From assembly GCF_900105805.1 (NCBI RefSeq), contig NZ_LT629788.1:372001-436000 (forward strand): a DNA stretch of 64,000 nucleotides, in the 5' to 3' direction. The notes beneath the pieces were generated by a model. It had not been told where the DNA came from. It did no database searches and saw only the letters and a list, made by a program, of their open reading frames with translations. The position numbers and the translations under genes were made by a program. Origin of the DNA: Pseudomonas moraviensis (GTDB lineage Bacteria > Pseudomonadota > Gammaproteobacteria > Pseudomonadales > Pseudomonadaceae). Shown piece after piece: positions 54,064-63,403 of the stretch; within the stretch, counting starts at the first letter, position 1, and the number at the start of each line of letters is the position of its first letter.

Positions 54064-54723
54064 ATGCACGAGTATCTGAGCCCCGGCCGCTTCATCGATA
54101 GTGACCACCCGGCAGTGGTGGAGTTCGCCGAGCAGCATCGCGGTGCCAGCAATGATCCGCGTGAGCAGGCGATCAGTCTTTATTACGCCGTGCGCGAGGC
54201 GGTGCGCTACAACCCTTACACCTTCAGCCGTGATCCGCAAACCTTGCGCGGCAGTTACGCACTGGCAGCGGGGCAGAGTTACTGCGTGCCGAAAGCCACG
54301 CTGCTCGCCGGTTGCGCGCGGCATTGCGGGATCCCGGCGCGCATCGGTCTGGCCGATGTACGCAATCACCTGTCGACGCCGCGGCTGCTTGAGTTGCTCA
54401 AAAGCGATGTGTTTGCCATGCATGGCTACACCGAGCTGTTTCTCGCCGGCCGCTGGGTCAAGGCGACGCCGGCGTTCAACCAGCAACTGTGCGAGCTGTT
54501 CAACGTCGCAGCGCTGGAGTTCGACGGGATCAACGACAGCGTTTTCCACCCGTTCAACCGGGACGGCGCGCAGTTGATGGAGTATCTGCTCGATCACGGT
54601 CAGTTCACCGACGTGCCGGAAACCTTCTTCTTCGAGCACCTGCAAAAGTGCTATCCGCATCTGTTCAGCGAGCAACTGCCCGTGCTGCTGGGTGATATGC
54701 AGACTGATTTGAGCCGCACCTGA
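54064..54723 (+). CDS. Transglutaminase-like cysteine peptidase-fold protein
   Basis: 219 aa. Core region: ISLYYAVREAVRYNPYTF, catalytic Cys in AAGQSYCVPKATLLAGCARHCGIPARIGLADVRNH, and His in MHGYTELFLAGRWVKATPAFN. The position where transglutaminases usually have the third catalytic Asp (WVxVDPT) reads KAT, so a complete Cys-His-Asp triad is not evident. Cytoplasmic. ATG 54064 follows AGGAG. Function in this family unknown; peptidase or amidase activity is possible. Confidence 0.85.
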   Translation: MHEYLSPGRFIDSDHPAVVEFAEQHRGASNDPREQAISLYYAVREAVRYNPYTFSRDPQTLRGSYALAAGQSYCVPKATLLAGCARHCGIPARIGLADVRNHLSTPRLLELLKSDVFAMHGYTELFLAGRWVKATPAFNQQLCELFNVAALEFDGINDSVFHPFNRDGAQLMEYLLDHGQFTDVPETFFFEHLQKCYPHLFSEQLPVLLGDMQTDLSRT

Positions 54724-54766
54724 TCCGGCGTATGCTGGCCGTCCACTCATGTGCAAAGAGGCGGTC

Positions 54767-55390
54767 ATGCTGAAGATCTGGGGACGGAAAAATTCATCGA
54801 ACGTCAGGAAGCCCTTGTGGGCTGCCGAGGAGCTGGGCCTGGCTTACGAGGCCATCGATGCCGGTGGCGCGTTCGGTGTGGTCGACACGCCCGAGTACCG
54901 CGCGATGAACCCCAATGGCCGGGTGCCGGTGATCGAAGATGATGGTTTCGTGCTGTGGGAATCCAACGCCATCGTTCGCTATCTGCTGGCCAAACATGCA
55001 CCGGGCAGCGCCTGGTATCCGGCCGATGCGCAAGCCCGCGCCACGGCGGACAAGTGGATGGACTGGGCCACTTCGAGCTTCGCCGGGCCGTTTCGCACGG
55101 TGTTCTGGGGTGTGCTGCGCACGCCCTCCGAGAAGCAGGACTGGAAGGCGATCAACGCCGCGATCAAGGAATGCGATGAATTGCTGAACATGGCCGACCA
55201 TGCCCTGATCAGCCAGCCTTATCTCTCCGGCAATGACATTGGCATGGGTGACATCCCGCTGGGCAGCTTCATTTATGCCTGGTTCGAAATGCCCATCGAG
55301 CGCGCTCCGCAGCCCCACCTGCAAGCCTGGTATGAACGTTTGAAGCAGCGTGCGGCCTATCAGAAAGCGGTCATGACCGCGTTGACTTGA
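54767..55390 (+). CDS. Glutathione S-transferase
   Basis: 207 aa. N-terminal thioredoxin-like domain (MLKIWGRKNSSNVRKPLWAAEELGLAYE; NPNGRVPVIEDDGFVLWESNAIVRYLL, with the cis-Pro and the ES glutathione-binding pair) and a helical C-terminal domain (about 90-200, SGNDIGMGDIPLGSFIYAWFE). SSN near the start suggests the serine/cysteine-type active site. Substrate unknown. Located 44 bp after the transglutaminase-like gene. Confidence 0.93.
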   Translation: MLKIWGRKNSSNVRKPLWAAEELGLAYEAIDAGGAFGVVDTPEYRAMNPNGRVPVIEDDGFVLWESNAIVRYLLAKHAPGSAWYPADAQARATADKWMDWATSSFAGPFRTVFWGVLRTPSEKQDWKAINAAIKECDELLNMADHALISQPYLSGNDIGMGDIPLGSFIYAWFEMPIERAPQPHLQAWYERLKQRAAYQKAVMTALT

Positions 55391-55523
55391 TAATTACTAT
55401 CGACACACTTGACTGTACTTGTGCGGCGGCGGCAAGCACCATTGCGAACTTGCGCCGCGGTTGTTTCCCTCGCCGCCCGCCCTTATTTATTCCTTTCCTT
55501 CCTTCTTGGTGCGTAAATCCGAT

Positions 55524-56456
55524 ATGAGTTCCGCTCTGTCCATCCGGCAGCTAACCAAAACCTACGGCAACGGGTTCCAGGCCTTGAGTGGTATCGATCT
55601 GGACGTCGCCGAAGGTGACTTTTTCGCCTTGCTCGGCCCCAACGGCGCCGGCAAATCCACCACCATTGGCATCCTCTCGACCCTGGTCAACAAGACCAGC
55701 GGTACGGTGAATATCTTCGGCCACGATCTGGACAAGAACCCGGCGGCGCTCAAGCGCTCGATCGGTGTGGTGCCGCAGGAATTCAATTTCAACCAGTTCG
55801 AGAAGACCTTCGACATCGTCGTGACCCAAGCCGGTTACTACGGCATTCCGGCGAAAGTCGCCAAGGAACGCGCCGAGCAGTACCTGACCCAGCTCGGCCT
55901 GTGGGACAAGCGCGATGTGCCGTCGCGTTCGCTGTCCGGCGGCATGAAACGTCGTCTGATGATCGCCCGTGCACTGGTGCACGAACCGCGTCTGCTGATC
56001 CTCGATGAGCCGACTGCTGGCGTTGATATCGAGCTGCGCCGTTCGATGTGGACCTTCCTCACCGAGCTGAACCAGAAAGGCATCACCATCATCCTGACCA
56101 CGCATTATCTGGAAGAGGCCGAGCAGTTGTGCCGCAACATCGGCATCATCGACCACGGCACCATCGTCGAAAACACCAGCATGAAACAATTGCTGGGCCA
56201 GTTGCACGTGGAAACCTTTTTGCTGGATCTGAAAAACGACCTGCATGCGGCGCCGCAATTGCTCGGCTACCCCGCCCGGTTGCTTGACAGTCATACCCTG
56301 GAAGTCCAGGTCGACAAATCCATGGGCATTACGGCGCTGTTCACCCAGTTGGCGCAGCAGAACATCGAAGTGCTGAGCCTGCGCAACAAAACCAATCGCC
56401 TCGAGGAGTTGTTCGTGTCCCTGGTGGAGAAAAATCTGTCGAAGGTGGCGGTATGA
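55524..56456 (+). CDS. ABC exporter ATP-binding protein (YadG-like)
   Basis: 310 aa. Walker A GPNGAGKST (about 41-49), Q-loop in VVPQEFNFNQFE, signature LSGGMKRRLMIARAL, Walker B LLILDEPTAGVDIE, H-loop TTHYLEEAEQL. The C-terminal 80 residues are the DrrA/YadG-type extension. Start ATG 55524. The stop overlaps the permease start (ATGA). With the permease it forms an ABC-2 type exporter; substrate unknown. Confidence 0.94.
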   Translation: MSSALSIRQLTKTYGNGFQALSGIDLDVAEGDFFALLGPNGAGKSTTIGILSTLVNKTSGTVNIFGHDLDKNPAALKRSIGVVPQEFNFNQFEKTFDIVVTQAGYYGIPAKVAKERAEQYLTQLGLWDKRDVPSRSLSGGMKRRLMIARALVHEPRLLILDEPTAGVDIELRRSMWTFLTELNQKGITIILTTHYLEEAEQLCRNIGIIDHGTIVENTSMKQLLGQLHVETFLLDLKNDLHAAPQLLGYPARLLDSHTLEVQVDKSMGITALFTQLAQQNIEVLSLRNKTNRLEELFVSLVEKNLSKVAV

Positions 56457-57232
56457 GTTCCGAGTTCGGTCCCAACCTGGTCGCCCTGCAAACCATCGTC
56501 TACCGCGAGGTCAAACGCTTCATGCGGATCTGGCCGCAGACGCTGCTGCCGCCGGCGATCACCATGGTTCTGTACTTCGTGATCTTCGGCAACCTGATCG
56601 GCCGGCAGATCGGCGACATGGGTGGCTTCACCTACATGGAGTACATCGTGCCGGGCCTGATCATGATGTCGGTGATCACCAACTCTTACGGCAACGTGGT
56701 ATCGAGCTTCTTCGGCAGCAAGTTCCAGCGTTCGATCGAAGAGCTGATGGTCTCACCGGTGTCCCCGCACACGATCCTCATCGGCTTCACCATTGGTGGT
56801 GTATTGCGCGGTCTGGCGGTGGGTCTGATCGTGACGATTCTGTCGCTGTTCTTCACCGATTTGCAGGTCCATCACCTCGGCGTGACCATTCTGGTGGTGG
56901 TGCTGACCGCGACGATCTTCTCGTTGCTGGGCTTCATCAACGCGGTGTTTGCGCGCAACTTCGATGATATTTCGATCATCCCCACTTTTGTGCTGACTCC
57001 GCTGACTTACCTGGGCGGGGTGTTCTACTCGATCACCTTGCTGCCGCCGTTCTGGCAGACCGTGTCGCTGGCCAACCCGGTGCTGCACATGGTCAACGCC
57101 TTCCGCTACGGCATCCTTGGTGTCTCGGATATTCGCATCGGCATCGCCATTACGTTCATGCTGGTAGCGACCGTGGTGCTGTATCTCGGCTGTGCGCGGT
57201 TGCTGGTGAGCGGGCGCGGCATGCGTACCTGA
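56453..57232 (+). CDS. ABC-2 type exporter permease (YadH-like)
   Basis: 259 aa with six transmembrane segments (for example LLPPAITMVLYFVIFGNLIG, YIVPGLIMMSVITNSYGNVV, LAVGLIVTILSLFF, VTILVVVLTATIFSLLGFINAVF, VLTPLTYLGGVFYSI, IAITFMLVATVVLYLGCARL). FFGSKFQRSIEELMVSPVSPHTIL is the conserved ABC-2 motif. Partner of the ATPase immediately upstream. Confidence 0.94.
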   Translation: MSSEFGPNLVALQTIVYREVKRFMRIWPQTLLPPAITMVLYFVIFGNLIGRQIGDMGGFTYMEYIVPGLIMMSVITNSYGNVVSSFFGSKFQRSIEELMVSPVSPHTILIGFTIGGVLRGLAVGLIVTILSLFFTDLQVHHLGVTILVVVLTATIFSLLGFINAVFARNFDDISIIPTFVLTPLTYLGGVFYSITLLPPFWQTVSLANPVLHMVNAFRYGILGVSDIRIGIAITFMLVATVVLYLGCARLLVSGRGMRT

Positions 57233-57252
57233 TCCAGGACCGCGTCGCCTTC

Positions 57253-57313
57253 TTCGCGAGCAGGCTCGCTCCCACACTGGAATGATGTCCGTGGGAGCGA
57301 GCCCACTCGCGAA
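57253..57313. repeat. REPIN
   Basis: TTCGCGAGCAGGCTCGCTCC (57253-57272, arm to 57275) and an inverted arm GTGGGAGCGAGCCCACTCGC at 57291, in which CTG has become CCA. Short spacer of 15 bp. Confidence 0.85.
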
Positions 57314-57338
57314 GGGGCCAGCCCAGACACAACGAAAA

Positions 57339-57365
57339 AACGGCCTCCCATCGCGGAGGCCGTTT
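57339..57365. terminator. Bidirectional terminator between the exporter and DUF2062 genes
   Basis: CGGCCTCC (57341-57348) / GGAGGCCG (57355-57362) flanked by AAAAAA and TTTT. Confidence 0.9.
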
Positions 57366-57370
57366 TGCAT

Positions 57371-57889
57371 TCATTTCTGCCGCCTTTTCTTGCGCCGCCG
57401 CCATTGCCGCGCCACCCACCAGCGCCAGTACAGCATCACCAGAAAGTAGGCGAGGATGCCCAGCACCAGGCCGACGACCACCGAGCCCAACAGAAACGGT
57501 TGCCAAAGCGTCGACAATTCGCCGCTGATCCATTCCCAGGTCAACTCGTCCGGCAGATGTCGCGCCGGCACATCCATCAGGAACGCCCCGGCCTGATAGG
57601 TACAGAAAAACACCGCCGGCATGGTGATCGGGTTGGTCAGCCAGACCAGACTCACCGCGATCGGCATGTTGCCGCGCACCATCACCGCCAGCGCCGCCGC
57701 GACCAGCATCTGTGCTGGTATCGGCAGGAACGCGGCAAACAGGCCGACCGCCATCGCCCGGGCCACCGAGTGGCGGTTGAGGTGCCAGAGGTTCGGGTCA
57801 TGCAGCAACTTGCCGAGAAAGCGTAAGGATTTGTGTTCCCTGATGCTCGTCGGGTCTGGCATGTAACGTTTGAATAAGCGCCGGGGCAT
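57371..57889 (-). CDS. DUF2062 membrane protein
   Basis: 172 aa. MPRRLFKRYMPDPTSIREHKSLRFLG, then HSVARAMAVGLFAAFLPIPAQMLVAAALAVMVRGNMPIAVSLVWLTNPITMPAVFF, the DUF2062 signature, and two further hydrophobic segments, ending in a strongly basic tail (RRKKRRQK). Start ATG 57889; the open frame to 58033 upstream is not protein-like. Function unknown. Divergent from comEC. Confidence 0.9.
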   Translation of the reverse strand: MPRRLFKRYMPDPTSIREHKSLRFLGKLLHDPNLWHLNRHSVARAMAVGLFAAFLPIPAQMLVAAALAVMVRGNMPIAVSLVWLTNPITMPAVFFCTYQAGAFLMDVPARHLPDELTWEWISGELSTLWQPFLLGSVVVGLVLGILAYFLVMLYWRWWVARQWRRRKKRRQK

Positions 57890-58025
57890 AAGGCTTCTCG
57901 GTCGGTTAAGGCGGCAAGTATGTCTGGATTCTACGAACCGCCCATTCAGACTTTGTGACAATTGTTGACCACAGTGGTGCCGCAGACCCGCTATGCCTAA
58001 GGAGGGGACTCTCAAGGACGGGCAT

Positions 58026-60260
58026 ATGCGCACAGGGATGATGGCGCTGGCAGTCGGTCTGCTGGCCCCGGTTTTTTTGCCGGCCTTGCCGCCGGTCGGT
58101 TGGTGGGTGGTACTGCCGGTGGTGGCGCTGATGCTCCTACCGTTTCGCAGCTATCCACTGGCATTTTTGTTGTTTGGCTTCACATGGGCCTGCGTCGGCG
58201 CGCAGATGGCTCTGAATGACCGCTTGCCGCCGCGACTGGACGGCGAAACCCGTTGGCTCGAAGGGCGCGTGGTCGGCTTGCCGCAGCACGGCGACGGTGT
58301 GGTGCGTTTCGAACTGGCTGACGCCCGCTCGCGCCACGAAAAGCTGCCATCGCTGATGCGCCTGGCCTGGTACGCCGGGCCGCCGGTCAACAGCGGCGAA
58401 CGCTGGCGTCTGGCGGTGAAGTTGAAGCGCCCGGGTGGCTTGCTCAATCCCGACGCCTTCGATTACGAGGCCTGGCTGCTCGCCCAGCGCATCGGTGCGA
58501 CCGGTACGATCAAGGATGGCCAGCGTCTGGCTGAGGCCCGGTACGCCTGGCGCGATAGCGTTCGTCAGCGCCTGCTGGCGGTCGATGCGCAGGGGCGAGA
58601 GGGCGCGTTGGCGGCGCTGGTGCTCGGCGACGGTTCGGGTCTGAGTCGCGAGGACTGGCAGGTACTGCAAGACACCGGCACCGTGCATTTGCTGGTGATT
58701 TCCGGCCAGCACATCGGTTTGCTCGCCGCGGTGATGTATCTGCTGGTCGCCGGGCTTGCGCGATACGGTTTATGGCCGTTGCGCTGGCCATGGCTGCCCT
58801 GGGCATGCGGCCTGGCCTTCGCGGCGGCGCTGGGTTATGGCTTGCTCGCCGGTTTCGATGTGCCGGTGCAGCGCGCCTGCGTGATGGTGGCGCTGGTGCT
58901 GTTGTGGCGCCTGCGTTTTCGCCATCTCGGTGCGTGGAGGCCGTTGTTGCTGGCGTTCAACGGCGTGCTGCTGTTTGATCCGCTGGCCAGTTTGCGTCCC
59001 GGTTTCTGGCTGTCTTTCGCGGCGGTGGCCGTACTGATTTTCACCTTCGGCGGGCGGCTGGGCGCTTGGCGCTGGTGGCAGACCTGGACCCGCGCGCAGT
59101 GGCTGATCGCGATTGGCTTGTGTCCGGTGTTGCTGGCGCTCAGCTTGCCGATCAGCGTCAGTGGCCCTGTGGCGAATCTGTTGGCGGTGCCGTGGGTCAG
59201 TCTTGTGGTATTGCCGCCGGCGTTGCTCGGCACGCTATTGCTGCCCGTGCCTTATGTTGGCGAAGGGTTGTTGTGGCTGGCCGGTGGTTTGATCGACTGG
59301 CTGTTTATCGGACTGGCGCTGATTGCCGGGCAATGGCCGGCGTGGATACCTGCCGCCATCCCCTCGTGGGCGCTGGTCTTGGGCAGCCTCGGCGCCTTGT
59401 TATTGCTGTTGCCCCGTGGTGTGCCGCTGCGTCCATTGGGCTGGCCGTTGATGTTGCTGCTGATATTGCCGCCGCGAGAGCGAATAGAAGAGGGGCGGGC
59501 CGATGTTTGGCAACTCGACGTCGGCCAAGGCCTGGCCATCCTCGTGCGCACCCGCCATCACGCGTTGCTTTATGACGCCGGGCCGCGTTTCGGCGAGTTC
59601 GATCTCGGCGAGCGGGTGGTGCTGCCAGCGCTGCGCAAACTCAATCTGCAAACGCTCGACCTGATGCTGCTCAGCCATGCCGACGCCGATCACGCTGGCG
59701 GCGCCGGGGCGGTGATGCGTGGATTGGACGTGCACCGCATCGTCAGTGGCGACCCGCCAAACCTGCCGCCGGAGTTGAGCGCCGAAGCCTGCGCAAGTGG
59801 CGAACAGTGGCAGTGGGATGGCGTGCAGTTCCAGCTCTGGCAATGGTCTGCGGCCGATGACAGCAACCAGCGCTCCTGTGTCTTGCAGATCGAAGCCAAC
59901 GGCGAGCGCCTGCTGCTCACCGGCGACATCGACATTCACGCCGAGCGCGTTCTGCTCGACAGTCCACTGGCGGTGCCGACGCAATGGCTGCAATCGCCGC
60001 ATCACGGCAGTCGCAGCTCATCGTCGATGGCCCTGCTCAAAGCCTTGCAGCCAGAAGCGGTGCTGATCTCCCGTGGCCACGGCAACTCCTTCGGTCACCC
60101 GCATCCGACCGTGCTTGCGCGCTACCGCAAGCAAGGCCTGCGCATCTATGACAGCGCCGAGCAGGGCGCCATCCATCTGCAACTGGGCAGCTTCAAACCG
60201 CCGTGGACGATGCGTCACCAGCGGCGTTTCTGGCGCGAGCCGCCGGCGCCTGGCCGTTGA
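58026..60260 (+). CDS. comEC: ComEC/Rec2-type DNA internalisation protein
   Basis: 744 aa in three parts: N-terminal hydrophobic helices and a DUF4131 beta-domain (about 1-180), the Competence transmembrane domain (about 200-470: VLGDGSGLSREDWQVLQDTGTVHLLVISGQHIGLLA), and a C-terminal metallo-beta-lactamase-like domain (about 490-740) with SHADADHAGGAGA, LLTGDI and SPHHGSRSSSS. It forms the inner-membrane channel for transforming DNA in competent bacteria. Start ATG 58026. Followed by exbB about 100 bp on, the usual Pseudomonas order. Confidence 0.94.
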   Translation: MRTGMMALAVGLLAPVFLPALPPVGWWVVLPVVALMLLPFRSYPLAFLLFGFTWACVGAQMALNDRLPPRLDGETRWLEGRVVGLPQHGDGVVRFELADARSRHEKLPSLMRLAWYAGPPVNSGERWRLAVKLKRPGGLLNPDAFDYEAWLLAQRIGATGTIKDGQRLAEARYAWRDSVRQRLLAVDAQGREGALAALVLGDGSGLSREDWQVLQDTGTVHLLVISGQHIGLLAAVMYLLVAGLARYGLWPLRWPWLPWACGLAFAAALGYGLLAGFDVPVQRACVMVALVLLWRLRFRHLGAWRPLLLAFNGVLLFDPLASLRPGFWLSFAAVAVLIFTFGGRLGAWRWWQTWTRAQWLIAIGLCPVLLALSLPISVSGPVANLLAVPWVSLVVLPPALLGTLLLPVPYVGEGLLWLAGGLIDWLFIGLALIAGQWPAWIPAAIPSWALVLGSLGALLLLLPRGVPLRPLGWPLMLLLILPPRERIEEGRADVWQLDVGQGLAILVRTRHHALLYDAGPRFGEFDLGERVVLPALRKLNLQTLDLMLLSHADADHAGGAGAVMRGLDVHRIVSGDPPNLPPELSAEACASGEQWQWDGVQFQLWQWSAADDSNQRSCVLQIEANGERLLLTGDIDIHAERVLLDSPLAVPTQWLQSPHHGSRSSSSMALLKALQPEAVLISRGHGNSFGHPHPTVLARYRKQGLRIYDSAEQGAIHLQLGSFKPPWTMRHQRRFWREPPAPGR

Positions 60261-60361
60261 TCGGTGCCAGCATGGTTGCCACCTTACGGTCGTCGGGGCG
60301 GCGGGTCTTAATCGCGGATCGGTATGGTAAAGTGGCGCACTTTTTCGAGGGGACTGTCACT

Positions 60362-60997
60362 GTGTGGGAATTGGTCAAATCCGGCGGCTGGATGATGTTG
60401 CCGATCATTCTGAGTTCCATTGCGGCCATGGCGATCGTTGCCGAACGCCTGTGGACACTGCGCGCCAGTCGCGTCACCCCCGAGCATCTGCTGGGTCAGG
60501 TCTGGGTCTGGATCAAGGACAAGCAGCTCAATAAGGAAAAACTCAAGGAATTGCGCGCCAACTCGCCGCTGGGGGAAATCCTCGCCGCGGGCCTGGCCAA
60601 CTCCAAGCATGGTCGCGAGATCATGAAGGAGTGCATCGAAGAGGCCGCCGCGCGGGTCATTCATGAGCTCGAACGCTATGTCAACGCGTTGGGCACCATC
60701 GCCGCGATGTCGCCGTTGCTCGGTCTGCTCGGCACTGTGCTCGGCATGATCGACATTTTCAGTGCCTTCACCGGTTCCGGCATGACCACCAATGCATCGG
60801 TGCTGGCCGGCGGTATTTCCAAGGCGCTGATCACCACGGCGGCGGGCCTGATGGTCGGTATTCCGGCGGTGTTCTTCCACCGTTTCCTGCAACGCCGTAT
60901 CGACGAGCTGGTGGTCGGCATGGAGCAGGAAGCGATCAAACTGGTGGAAGTGGTGCAGGGCGACCGTGATGTCGATCTGGCCGAGGGCCGCGCGTGA
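60362..60997 (+). CDS. exbB: ExbB/TolQ-family proton channel subunit
   Basis: 211 aa from GTG 60362 (VWELVKSGGWMMLPI). Three hydrophobic segments: near 10-30, then ALGTIAAMSPLLGLLGTVLGMIDIF and LITTAAGLMVGIPAVFF, which form the TolQ/ExbB/MotA channel core. The first gene of an exbB-exbD-lpxK-(Trm112)-kdsB-ptp-murB operon in which every junction but one overlaps. A copy of this pair beside lpxK is general in pseudomonads; which TonB or other partner it energises is not evident here. Confidence 0.92.
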   Translation: MWELVKSGGWMMLPIILSSIAAMAIVAERLWTLRASRVTPEHLLGQVWVWIKDKQLNKEKLKELRANSPLGEILAAGLANSKHGREIMKECIEEAAARVIHELERYVNALGTIAAMSPLLGLLGTVLGMIDIFSAFTGSGMTTNASVLAGGISKALITTAAGLMVGIPAVFFHRFLQRRIDELVVGMEQEAIKLVEVVQGDRDVDLAEGRA

Positions 60998-61422
60998 AAT
61001 TCCGTCGCAAGCCTCGGGAAACCATCGATATCAACCTCGCGTCGCTGATCGACGTGGTGTTCATTCTGCTGCTGTTTTTCGTGGTCACTACCACCTTCAC
61101 CCGTGAAACCCAGCTGCGCGTGGATTTGCCGGAAGCAGTCAGCGGTTCGCCCGCCGAAGATCAGCAAGTCAAACAACTGGACGTCGCGATCAGCGCCGAA
61201 GGCGTGTTCTCGGTGAATAACAGGATTCTGCCGAAGAATGACCTGCCGACGCTGATGGAAGCCATGCAGAAAGAGTCCAACGGCGATACCAGCATGCCGC
61301 TGTCGATCAGTGCCGATGGCAAGGCCCAGCACCAATCGGTGATCACCGCCATGGACGCGGCCGGCAAGCTCGGTTTCAGCCACCTGCGCATGACCACGGT
61401 CGAGGCGGCGCCGAAATCCTGA
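60994..61422 (+). CDS. exbD: ExbD/TolR-family protein
   Basis: 142 aa: short cytoplasmic start KFRRKPRETIDINLASLIDVVFILLLFFVVTTTF with the proton-path Asp (LIDVVFILL) in the single transmembrane helix, then a periplasmic domain. GTG start overlaps the exbB stop (GTGA). Stop overlaps lpxK ATG. Confidence 0.93.
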   Translation: MKFRRKPRETIDINLASLIDVVFILLLFFVVTTTFTRETQLRVDLPEAVSGSPAEDQQVKQLDVAISAEGVFSVNNRILPKNDLPTLMEAMQKESNGDTSMPLSISADGKAQHQSVITAMDAAGKLGFSHLRMTTVEAAPKS

Positions 61423-62432
61423 TGAGCCTCTCCGATCGCCTGCTCACCGCGTGGTATCAGGGGCACCCGGCCCTGACGCTGCTGCGGCCGCTGGAAATGT
61501 TGTATCGCCGTGTGGTGATCAACAAACGTCAGCGCTTTCTCGACGGCGAAGGTGAAATCTACCAATCGCCCGTGCCGCTGATTGTGGTCGGCAATATCAC
61601 CGTCGGCGGCACCGGCAAGACACCGATGATTCTCTGGCTGATCGAGCATTGCCGGCGCCGTGGACTGCGGGTTGGCGTGGTCAGTCGTGGTTATGGCGCC
61701 AGGCCGCCGCACCTGCCGTGGCGCGTCGAGGCTGCGCACAGCGCCGAGGTAGCCGGTGACGAGCCGCTGCTGATTGTCCAGCGCACCGGCGTGCCACTGA
61801 TGATCGACCTTGATCGCGGCGCCGCCGTCAAAGCCTTGATCGCCAGTGAGCCCTTGGACCTGATCCTGTCCGACGATGGCATGCAGCATTACCGCCTCGC
61901 ACGGGATCTGGAACTGGTACTGATCGATGCGGCTCGTGGCTTGGGCAACCAGCGCTGTCTGCCGGCCGGACCATTGCGTGAGCCGGTCGAGCGCCTGCAA
62001 AGTGTCGACGGCGTGCTGTTCAACGGTGCCTTGGCTGATCGCGACGACGGTTTCGCCTTCCGCCTGCAACCCACGGCGCTGGTCAATCTGCACAGCGGCG
62101 AACGTCAGTCGCTCGAACATTTTCCGCCCGGCCAGGCGCTGCACGCGGTAGCCGGGATCGGCAATCCGCAACGTTTCTTCAATACCCTCGAAGCGCTAGA
62201 CTGGCGGCCAGTTCCGCATGCGTTTGCCGACCACGCCGAGTACAGCGTGCAGGCCCTGAATTTCACCCCGTCATTACCCTTGGTAATGACCGAAAAGGAC
62301 GCGGTGAAGTGCCGTGCCTTTGCTGCTGCCGACTGGTGGTATCTGGCGGTCGATGCCGTGCCGTCGCCGGCCTTCGTGGCCTGGTTCGACACGCAGCTGA
62401 TGCGGCTGTTGCCGGATCGTCTGTTGCCTTAA
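61422..62432 (+). CDS. lpxK: Tetraacyldisaccharide 4'-kinase
   Basis: 336-aa inner-membrane-associated kinase that phosphorylates the 4' position of the lipid A disaccharide. P-loop VVGNITVGGTGKTPMILWL (about 55-75), VVSRGYGARP, GDEPLLI, LILSDDGMQHYRLARDLELVLID, and C-terminal FADHAEYS and VMTEKDAVK. Overlaps exbD by one base. Confidence 0.96.
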   Translation: MSLSDRLLTAWYQGHPALTLLRPLEMLYRRVVINKRQRFLDGEGEIYQSPVPLIVVGNITVGGTGKTPMILWLIEHCRRRGLRVGVVSRGYGARPPHLPWRVEAAHSAEVAGDEPLLIVQRTGVPLMIDLDRGAAVKALIASEPLDLILSDDGMQHYRLARDLELVLIDAARGLGNQRCLPAGPLREPVERLQSVDGVLFNGALADRDDGFAFRLQPTALVNLHSGERQSLEHFPPGQALHAVAGIGNPQRFFNTLEALDWRPVPHAFADHAEYSVQALNFTPSLPLVMTEKDAVKCRAFAAADWWYLAVDAVPSPAFVAWFDTQLMRLLPDRLLP

Positions 62433-62456
62433 CTGTTTTTATTTCTGGGAATGTTC

Positions 62457-62642
62457 ATGGACACCAAACTGCTCGACATCCTTGCTTGCCCCGTGTGCAA
62501 AGGCCCGCTCAAGCTCAGCGCCGACAAGACCGAACTGATCAGCAAGGGCGCCGGCCTGGCGTACCCGATCCGCGACGGCATCCCGGTAATGCTGGAAAGC
62601 GAAGCGCGCACCCTGACCACCGACGAGCGCCTGGATAAATGA
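62457..62642 (+). CDS. Trm112-family small protein (YcaR-like)
   Basis: 61 aa: MDTKLLDILACPVCKGPL, with a single CPxC zinc-ribbon half, then YPIRDGIPVMLESEAR, typical of bacterial Trm112-like proteins encoded between lpxK and kdsB. ATG 62457 is preferred to the ATG at 62451 because of spacing from TGGGA. The stop overlaps kdsB (ATGA). Confidence 0.9.
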   Translation: MDTKLLDILACPVCKGPLKLSADKTELISKGAGLAYPIRDGIPVMLESEARTLTTDERLDK

Positions 62643-63403
62643 CCACAGCCTTCACCGTTGTCATCCCGTCGCGTTTCGCCTCGACCCGTCTGCCGGGCAA
62701 GCCGTTGCTCGATATCGCCGGCAAGCCGATGATCCAGCATGTCTGGGAACAGGCCAGCAAAAGCAGCGCCACCCGCGTCGTGGTTGCCACCGATGACGCG
62801 CGCATTGTCCAAGCGTGCAAAAGCTTTGGCGCCGAAGTGGTGCTCACCCGTGAAGATCACAATTCCGGCACTGATCGTCTGGCCGAAGTCGCGGCGAAAC
62901 TGGGTCTTGCGCCGGATGCGATCGTGGTCAACGTGCAAGGCGATGAGCCGTTGATTCCGCCGAGCGTGATCGATCAGGTCGCCGCTAACCTGGCCGCTCA
63001 CACCGAAGCGCGCATGGCCACCTTGGCCGAGCCGATCGAAGACGTCGAAACCCTGTTCAACCCCAACGTTGTGAAGGTTTCCAGCGACATCAACGGTCTG
63101 GCCCTGACATTCAGTCGTGCAACCTTGCCATGGGCTCGCGATGCATTCGCCAGAAACCGCGAGCAACTGCCGGAAGGCGTGCCCTATCGCCGCCACATCG
63201 GTATTTATGCCTATCGCGCCGGGTTCCTCCACGACTTCGTGAGCTGGGGGCCCTGCTGGCTGGAAAACACCGAATCCCTCGAGCAACTGCGTGCCTTGTG
63301 GCACGGCGTGCGCATTCATGTCGCCGACGCGCTGATCGCGCCGCCGACCGGCGTCGACACCGTCGAAGACCTTGAGCGGGTTCGTCGCCTGCTGGGGGCC
63401 TGA
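62639..63403 (+). CDS. kdsB: 3-deoxy-manno-octulosonate cytidylyltransferase
   Basis: 254 aa. FTVVIPSRFASTRLPGKPLLDIAGKPMIQHV is the nucleotide-binding signature; VVVATDDARI, NVQGDEPLIPP and RHIGIYAYRAGFL follow. Activates Kdo to CMP-Kdo for the LPS inner core. Overlaps both neighbours. Confidence 0.97.
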   Translation: MTTAFTVVIPSRFASTRLPGKPLLDIAGKPMIQHVWEQASKSSATRVVVATDDARIVQACKSFGAEVVLTREDHNSGTDRLAEVAAKLGLAPDAIVVNVQGDEPLIPPSVIDQVAANLAAHTEARMATLAEPIEDVETLFNPNVVKVSSDINGLALTFSRATLPWARDAFARNREQLPEGVPYRRHIGIYAYRAGFLHDFVSWGPCWLENTESLEQLRALWHGVRIHVADALIAPPTGVDTVEDLERVRRLLGA

